In this document: piece by piece, positions 57,059 through 64,000 of the stretch | Layout of the letters: each line of letters begins with the position of its first letter | Numbering within the stretch: the stretch's first letter is position 1 | Origin: Pogostemon cablin | Taxonomy: Eukaryota > Streptophyta > Magnoliopsida > Lamiales > Lamiaceae | NCBI GenBank assembly: GCA_023678885.1 | Contig: CM042993.1 | Location: forward strand, 2,006,501-2,070,500 | Direction of reading: 5' to 3' | Length of the DNA: 64,000 nt | Program-made: the position numbers and the translations under genes | Notes under the pieces: model-generated | The model's database searches: none | The model's input: only the letters and a program-made list of their open reading frames with translations | Told to the model about the DNA's origin: nothing

Positions 57059-60000
57059 ATGATTCTTTCTGCACTTTTAACTTCAGTTGGGATAAATGTT
57101 TCTCTTTGTTTTCTCTTTTTCATCCTTTACTCTATATTGAGAAATCAGCCAAAAAATGCCGAACTCTATGTACCTCGATTGGTTGCTGAAGGGAAATATC
57201 ATGGGGAAGATGAATTTAGCATGAGGAGGTTATTTTCTTCTGTGAAATGGGTTAAAAAAGCATGGCAGCCTTCTGAAGATGAGCTTTTGGCAAACTCTGG
57301 ATTGGATGCAGTTGTATTTATGCGCATTTTTATCTTCGGGTTAGTGAATAAAATAATGTTCATTATGATCTATGCAAAAGTATATATTCCATTGTTTATA
57401 GCCCTTAATTTTGATATTATGGTGTATGTTTAATTTTTAAACAAGGAATGCAAAAATACCATTACAAATAAGCAATTAAAATTTTATCTGTAAAGCAGAT
57501 ATTTGCAAGTAGTGATTGGCTGATTGCATGATATCTCAGGGATGATAATAAATTAATTAAACATTTTCATTATTTTATTTGCAGGCTCAGGGTATTTCGA
57601 TTTGCAGTGGTTGTAGGCATATTCATTCTTCTTCCATTCAACTATATGGGGAATCAGCTAAACATTGACTTCACTGACTTACCAAACAAATCGCTTGAAA
57701 ATTTCAGCATCTCAAATGTTGATGATGGCTCAAACAGGTTATTTCTGTACTATAGTTGTATGCAGCTAAATTTTTTGCTTACGAGTTTGTGCATATGTTA
57801 AGGTGATGAAAACATTGTGTAGTTAATTTAATAAAAAGCTGAGTTAAATACTGTCACAGAACACCTTATTAAAAGAATACCTTTAAAATACAAATCCAGG
57901 TTCAGTTCGAAGAAGATCTGCCATGTAAATTTTGAAAAAAAAAATAAAAAATCAAGGAGAAAGCTTTCTCTTGTTTTGTGTCCTTCCTCAGTTTCTAGTG
58001 CGCAGAAGCATATATTTTCCTGATCAAGTTGAATTATCTGGATTTATCATAAGATAGAGAGTTCTATATTGACATGATAATTGCAGTTTGTGTGCATGTT
58101 AAATAAGGCAAAGCACAATAATTTGTCCTGAGTTGCTCATCCATTTTATGTCTAGTGCCTGGATTGGTTGTTTTTAGTCACTGTTGACGTTTTTGCGAAA
58201 TGTGACATATTTATTTTGGGTTCTCAAAGGTTATGGATACACTTCTCTGCTGTTTATATTTTCACAGCTGTTGTCTGCTATCTTCTTTACTTTGTAAGTA
58301 ATCACTGCCATACTGTTCCTGATAATATTTCAATGATGTTAGATAGAAAGTTAATGAACAAACAATTATGCTTTGTCTTCCAGGAATATGACCACATTGA
58401 ATCAAGACGGATTTCTTACTTCTATTCTTCAAAACCTCGGCCCAGTCAGTTCACTGTTTTAGTTCGAAGTATTCCTGTAACATCTGGAAAAACCTTCAGT
58501 GATAGTGTTGAGAGCTTTTTTACTGAATACTATCCTTCTACCTATCTTTCCCATACGATGATTCGTCGAACAAGCAAACTCAAAGGGCTAATGGTGAGAT
58601 AATAGATGCATACATCAAATCTCATTATCAGGTTCAATATAAAATATATATTATTTCGTTTCTGAGATGAGCTCAGCGTTGTTTTTAGAATGAGGCTGAT
58701 AAGGTGTATAAAAGACTTGTTCATTTGAAATCAAAGAAAACCGATAATCAACAAAGATTTGAGAGAGCTGGATTTTTGGGCCTATTTGGACGGAAGGTTG
58801 AAATTGATCATTATGAGAAGAAGCTAGAAGATGTGGAAGGTAATCTGAGGACAGAACGATCTTCTGTTGCTGGAAAGGTAACAATCTTTTACCAATTCCG
58901 CTATATACAAGTTTATTTAGATTGATTAATTCTATCGTAAGCTGGTGCTAAATTTCCATTTAAGCTTCACTTTCTCTATCTTAATCCCAATTCCCACCGT
59001 TGAGTTATCTTATCCCAAAAATTTCAATCTGTAGGGACAAATACCAAATCATTACTTAAAAGTTGTTTTATGATGAAATATTGTAGATTTTGACACATTT
59101 TAATATGCTGAATAGTTATAAAATTGACATGATTGTCTGGTGACATATTGACATGATAAATATCTTCTTAGTGTCCTGCTTTACAACAATTATGCTGAGG
59201 ACATCAATATAACTTTGAACGGTTATAAAGATGGCACAGTCATTCACTAACAGGTAGATATGTATTGCATAAGGCCTGAGATTTGTAGTTCTCTATGATG
59301 GCGCACTCAGCTTGATTATATTGTGACAACTTGAAGATACAGTCATGTTCTTGGTCACTATATCTTGTACTACACTTTAAAAGTCTAGTCTTTTGTTTCT
59401 AAGACAGCTCAGAGTTTCCATTATCATGTCATTGGTCTTTCAATTTTTGTTCATATTCTTATGTTAAATTACGGTTTATGATTCCATCTGATTCCCCATC
59501 ATTCAATTGTGCTCCAATAGGAGGTTCCAGCTGCATTCGTATCTTTCAAGACTCGTTTTAGTGCTGCAATAGTCGCGCAACTTCAACAAGGGATTAAACC
59601 CACAGATTGGCTTACGGAGCTTGCTCCTGATCCCCAGGATGTTTATTGGCCCTTCTTTTCTGCATCATTTATTAAAAGATGGATGTGCAACATTGTTGTC
59701 ATTTTTGCATGTGCTATTATAACCATTCTGTTCCTTGTACCCGTCCTCTTAGTGCAAGGACTTACTCATTTGGAACAGTTGGAGACGTGGTTACCCTTTT
59801 TGAGAGGCATATTAGAACAGTAAGTTAATTTACCAATCTTTAGTATTATAAAATATTCATAACCAGTTTTAAAAATTAACAATAATATGAGTTTGGACAT
59901 TCTGACTGATAAAGACTTGTGTACTATTTTATGTAGTCTGCCTATAATTAATTTTGAAAATAGTAACACCTTATAATAGATTAGCAGTCTAGAATAAGAA

Positions 60001-62199
60001 TTTATCTAAATTGCAGGAAAATTGTGAGCCAAGTAGTTACAGGATATCTTCCAAGTCTCGTTCTTGAGATGTTTTTATCTTTAGTGCCACCTGTCATGAT
60101 CGTGCTTTCATCTATACAAGGATACATTGCCCTTAGTCAGATTGAGAAAAGTGCATGTATTAAAATGCTGTGGTTCACTGTGTGGAACATTTTCTTCGCC
60201 AACGTGCTATCGGGAACTGCATTATACAGGGTCGATGTATTACTTGAACCTAAAAGAATTCCTGAATTGTTGGCTGTGGCTGTTCCTGCACAGGTATTTT
60301 AATGTTCTCTCCTTAAGCTTTCTTCCTATTTATGTATTGTCGGGGATCTACATACGTGCCACCTAGACAGAGGCTGTGTTGATTCAGAGAGAGAGGTGAG
60401 GGAGAGAAGAAAATGTGTGATATTCATTTCGTACTCTATGATTTGAAAGAACTTTCAAATTGTTGCCCATTTTTGTGCAAATATCGACTTAATTCGTAAC
60501 CTTTCTTAAACATAATAGACAGTCTGTGAATGTTTACTTTTTACTAGGCCTCTTTCTTCATTGCTTATGTTGTTACATCTGGATGGACCAAAACATTCTC
60601 TTCACAACTTCTCCGACTAAAGAGGCTGGTTTGGAGTATTCTCAAAGGAGGTTTGTGTTGTTGTACTTCCCATGATGAACTCGAGGTTTCTTCAAATCCT
60701 TATCATCGCGAAATCCCCAGAATTCTCTTTTTCAGCCTTCTTGGTATAACGTACTTCTTCCTTGCTCCCCTGATATTGCCATTCATCTTGGTTTACTATT
60801 GCTTGGCGTATTTCATCTACCGTAATCAGGTCAGCTGATTGTTCTTCTGAGTTAATTATAAGCTTGTATATTTTGTGAATATCTTATGACTCGATTAAGT
60901 TTTGTAACAGCTATTAAATGTGTATGCACCCAAATTTGAAACTGGTGGGAAGTTTTGGCCAGTAATTCACGACGCAACTATATTCTCGTTGATATTGATG
61001 CATGTTATTGCCATAGGGATATTTGGTCTGAAGAAGGTCCCTCTTGCATCAAGCTTAACCATCCCCCTTCCAATTCTAACTCTCATATTCAATAGTTATT
61101 GCCGGAGGCGATTCTTGCCTAGTTTCAAAGGTTTTCCTGCACAGGTAATTCACCACCTTAACTCAACATATCATATTCTCTTTGTTAGCGCATGTGCCTG
61201 CTTGCTGTTCATTATGTTGAGGTGTTGGTTGAGATGCTGCGACACTCGGACCAACACTTGCAGTAGCAGCAGTAAATATCAGAGAAAACTCAAGAACACA
61301 TCAACGTAACTCATCCACAAACTTACGTTTGTGGCGGCCCCATGGCTAAAACTTCACTAAACTTGGAAAATTAGTGAATACAAAAGTCTTCAAGGATCAG
61401 ATTCAATCTTTAGAATTTATCATTTCAAACTCATAAAGTAGACCTATTACAACAAGATCTAAAAACTACTCTAAAGACGAAAATGGTAAAACGACAATTA
61501 CAATCTTCTAGCATTCTCCAACGCTCCAAAAAAGAGTAGAGTAGGTGCTGCTCGAAGTGTGGGAACACTTCGTGCAACACCCAAAATGGCACTGATATGG
61601 ATTTTCTGTATGAGACGCTCTTGAAATGAATAGCTTCGGACATATTTTATAGAGTAAGATTATGCCTTTTCATTTCTGCAGCAGTTGTGAGACATGAAAT
61701 CTCTAACTTCTCTCCACTAAGTGTCTACCTTCCCACTTCCTTAAAAAAAAAAAAGTAGTTAGGTTCTTCATTCTAAGTTCTTCGAGAGAGAAATTAACGT
61801 ATTTTTGGTAGGCAAAATTTAAGCACCAGCACTCTTGATCTACTTTCATTATGTGATGATATACTGCAAATGTGTTAGTTTGCTACTAGGTCCTTGTTAG
61901 CCACTTGTTTGTCAATAAATATATATACACCCAAATAAAATAGAACTATAGAACAGTTTTCCGTTTGCTCTTATGAATCACTGGATCCATCAACGTTTAA
62001 TCTTATGATGCAGTGCTTGATAAACAAAGATAGACTTGATCAGAACGATCCCACCAGATCGTCTTTCTATGAGAAGCTTGCGACTGCATATCAAGACCCC
62101 GTGATGGAGCCCACCGATATTCTGAACACAGCGAAAGCAGCAGCTCTCCTCTACTACGAGGAGATCGATGAAATCAAAATGAATATTTTGTCAATGTAA
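57059..62199 (+). CDS. HYP1: OSCA/CSC1-like ion channel, HYP1 type
   Basis: Ten exons: 57059-57339, 57585-57737, 58230-58293, 58384-58593, 58689-58877, 59521-59819, 60017-60293, 60548-60829, 60911-61144 and 62014-62199, giving 724 residues. It starts MILSALLTSVGINVSLCFLF, an N-terminal membrane segment. RFAVVVGIFILLPFNYMGNQ, then LWIHFSAVYIFTAVVCYLLY, follow; a cytosolic RRM-like segment FTVLVRSIPV leads to a coiled DUF4463-like loop (YKRLVHLKSKK, HYEKKLEDVEGNL). The channel core (DUF221/RSN1_7TM) runs through VPAAFVSFKTRFSAA, WPFFSASFIKRW, KIVSQVVTGYLPSL, IPRILFFSLLGITYFFLAPL and NVYAPKFETGGKFWP. OSCA proteins are osmosensitive or mechanosensitive cation channels of plasma or inner membranes. 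The match to Arabidopsis HYP1 (At3g01100) is close throughout. The last intron is 869 bases. Confidence 0.93.
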
Positions 62200-64000
62200 G
62201 ATGCTAAAACTGGCTGTAGAATTAGTAGGAATAGTTCTGTACGGTGTTTGAATGTCTCATGGTTTTGTTTCAGTAAAATGTGCTCTTTTAAATAATTAAA
62301 AAAAAAAAACTTGTGTATGTAGACTGTTTCTTCTGATGCACCTATAATAACATGTACTATAAAGATATGATATTTAGTTGCAAATTTATCTTTAAATTCT
62401 TTAATTGAAACTACCTTTCTTGTGTGCATATAATGCAATCCATTATTCTAATTTCAATCTAATCATTGAGAGTTCAAATAGTTAGTTGGTATTACAATAT
62501 AATAATACGTATATGTACGTCAGTTTGACTGACGAAGACCTCTGATTATTTGAAGAAGCTCCACGGGGAGGAATAAGAATTGATGATTGACATCTTCCTT
62601 TAGCTTTCATTTCTGTATAAACCCCTATAATATAATCCAATTATAATATAATCATCATACAATTAAGTGTGTAGAATATATTTTATCGATTGAAAAAAAT
62701 ATATTTATACTCGACTTTCCATACTTTTATAGTTACTTATATAGATTGAACGATATGATTTATACATTTATTTACATTAAAATTTTTAATGCTAAATTTT
62801 AATTGCTGGGTCTAATAAAAGAATTAAATTTTAATACAATAATACTATATATTAAATTGGAGAAATTAAACTTTTCCCGAAAAAATTAAATTAAATTTTT
62901 TATTAGAAAAGTAATACTTAAAGTGTTGGATTCTTATTAATCAAACACACCCTTAAAATTCTTGCTTGATCAAACGATCAGGAAATAGCGTCAAAGTTAA
63001 TTCGTTAAATTCATCCAAAATATAATCTTACTAAATTATACCCCATCCACTCCAAAACTGGTTATTTACTTTTAATGTAGGTTGAAGAGTTTAGAATATT
63101 ATTTTATTTGTAGTATGTAGTTATATAAGGTGGTTATTTATTTATTTTTTTAAATATGGGTTGAAGAGTATGCAATATTATTTTATGTGTAACGTGTAGT
63201 TTTGTACTCGTAGTGAGTGATGAGATATATGTGGGGCATTTTACTTTAAAAAAAAACAACGGAAAATTAGTACATTTAGAGTGAGCACAAAACAGTAAAA
63301 TGAAAATTTTTGGGATGGATGAAAGGTATTAAAAAAACATTCTCCTTATAATTTTAAGCTTTATATTATTATTAAAACTAATTAAACATTAGAAATTTTA
63401 TTATCTATTCATATATTCTAATTAATTCAAGTATATAAATGTACTGTTTCTATATGTAAGAGCAACTCTTGGATTTTAACTTAATTTAATTTAATACTAG
63501 TTCTTATGATTGCAAGAGAATGGAGTACATGAATCAAAACTAGAAACAAAAGAGTATGCCATATGGCAGCATTGTAACTCTTGCATGTCTTTTCTTTTGT
63601 TTAAAATCAAACCCCACAAAATCTCTTATGTCTCTTCCTTGACACTATAATTTCCTTGTTAGCATGTTTCTTTTTAGTTTTTTTTTTTAATGATAGGATA
63701 CACATACAAACATACATATATTTTAATTCAAAACTACAAAGTATTTCAATTTATCGTTCCATAACTTAGATGAATTAGTGTTCAATTATACGAACAAATT
63801 AAAAGCTTTAATATTATTTTATCTCATGAACACGTATTGAATTTTTTTTTTAAATCGAATTATTGCATCCCCCAGGTACCTGGATCAATTTAGATAGGGT
63901 TAATTGAAAAAAAAAACTTTACTCCTATTATAAATCAATTTCCACTTTCAAAAAATTGAAAAAAAAAACAAAAAAAAAATCACATTTAAGTATGATTACA
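62200..64000. other. AT-rich intergenic DNA to the window end
   Basis: The first ~150 bases are the HYP1 3' UTR. Around 63047-63318 a possible decayed MITE (ccatccactccaaaactggt on the left, tttttgggatggatgaaa on the right) contains a duplicated segment (gggttgaagagt, tattattttat). The remainder is low-complexity A/T sequence with no supported gene. Confidence 0.5.

Noticed and set aside
1..64000. CRISPR arrays, bacterial operons or viral genes
   Set aside because: All clear genes are intron-containing plant nuclear genes or a plant PPR gene. Tandem repeats lack regular unique spacers, and no viral protein motifs were seen.

Overview
The window is nuclear DNA from a flowering plant: intron-rich genes with GT-AG introns, AT-rich intergenic DNA full of MITEs and short LTR elements, and proteins whose closest remembered relatives are Arabidopsis genes. 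Family-level similarities suggest a eudicot, possibly an asterid; I cannot name the species. All gene identities come from reading translations by eye against remembered families, and exon borders were checked by reading-frame continuity. No database search was run.

Layout. 1-4520 is AT-rich DNA with a degenerate telomere-like repeat, a MITE and an (AT)n tract. 4521-6005 (+) is a MIXTA-type R2R3-MYB gene. 6006-17500 has no gene I can support; it holds a CACTA-like element, an inverted pair of Tourist-like MITEs, a foldback element with a Stowaway-like MITE in its loop, and others. 17528-20987 is a GC-richer block: a tRNA-derived SINE, a complete 559-bp TRIM retrotransposon, and a tandem array of rearranged TRIM pieces with a 1,103-bp duplication. 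It ends about 175 bp upstream of the start codon of cystathionine gamma-synthase (21163-25056, +).

Next come two SPX-domain genes facing each other tail to tail: an SPX4-like phosphate-signalling gene (27364-29724, +) and a PHO1-family SPX-EXS exporter gene (30602-33826, -) whose first exon carries a one-base frame break. A PLDRP1/At5g39570-like disordered repeat protein follows (36088-37814, -). 37815-42450 is another repeat-rich gap with nested MITEs, minisatellites and a possible tiny LTR element.

The right part is gene-dense: pectinesterase 31-like (42453-44005, +) with a duplicated 3' end around a foldback; a DUF1997 gene (44973-46896, +); tRNA-Ala(UGC) between two minisatellites (47414-47486, -); an intronless DYW-class PPR gene (47838-49733, -); the ARF-GEF GNL1 (50170-54884, -); and an OSCA/CSC1-like HYP1 channel gene (57059-62199, +). 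The rest is AT-rich intergenic DNA.

Functional links: the two SPX genes plausibly share the inositol-pyrophosphate/phosphate-status pathway. The other genes are unrelated housekeeping, membrane-traffic, organelle RNA-editing or epidermal-development genes. I did not find a clearly new molecular system. The most notable items are the TRIM-derived array next to CGS, the Ser-to-Ala change at the CGS nascent-peptide arrest position, the methionine in the GNL1 SEC7 domain that predicts brefeldin A sensitivity, the PHO1-like frame break and the foldback-duplication at the pectinesterase 3' end.
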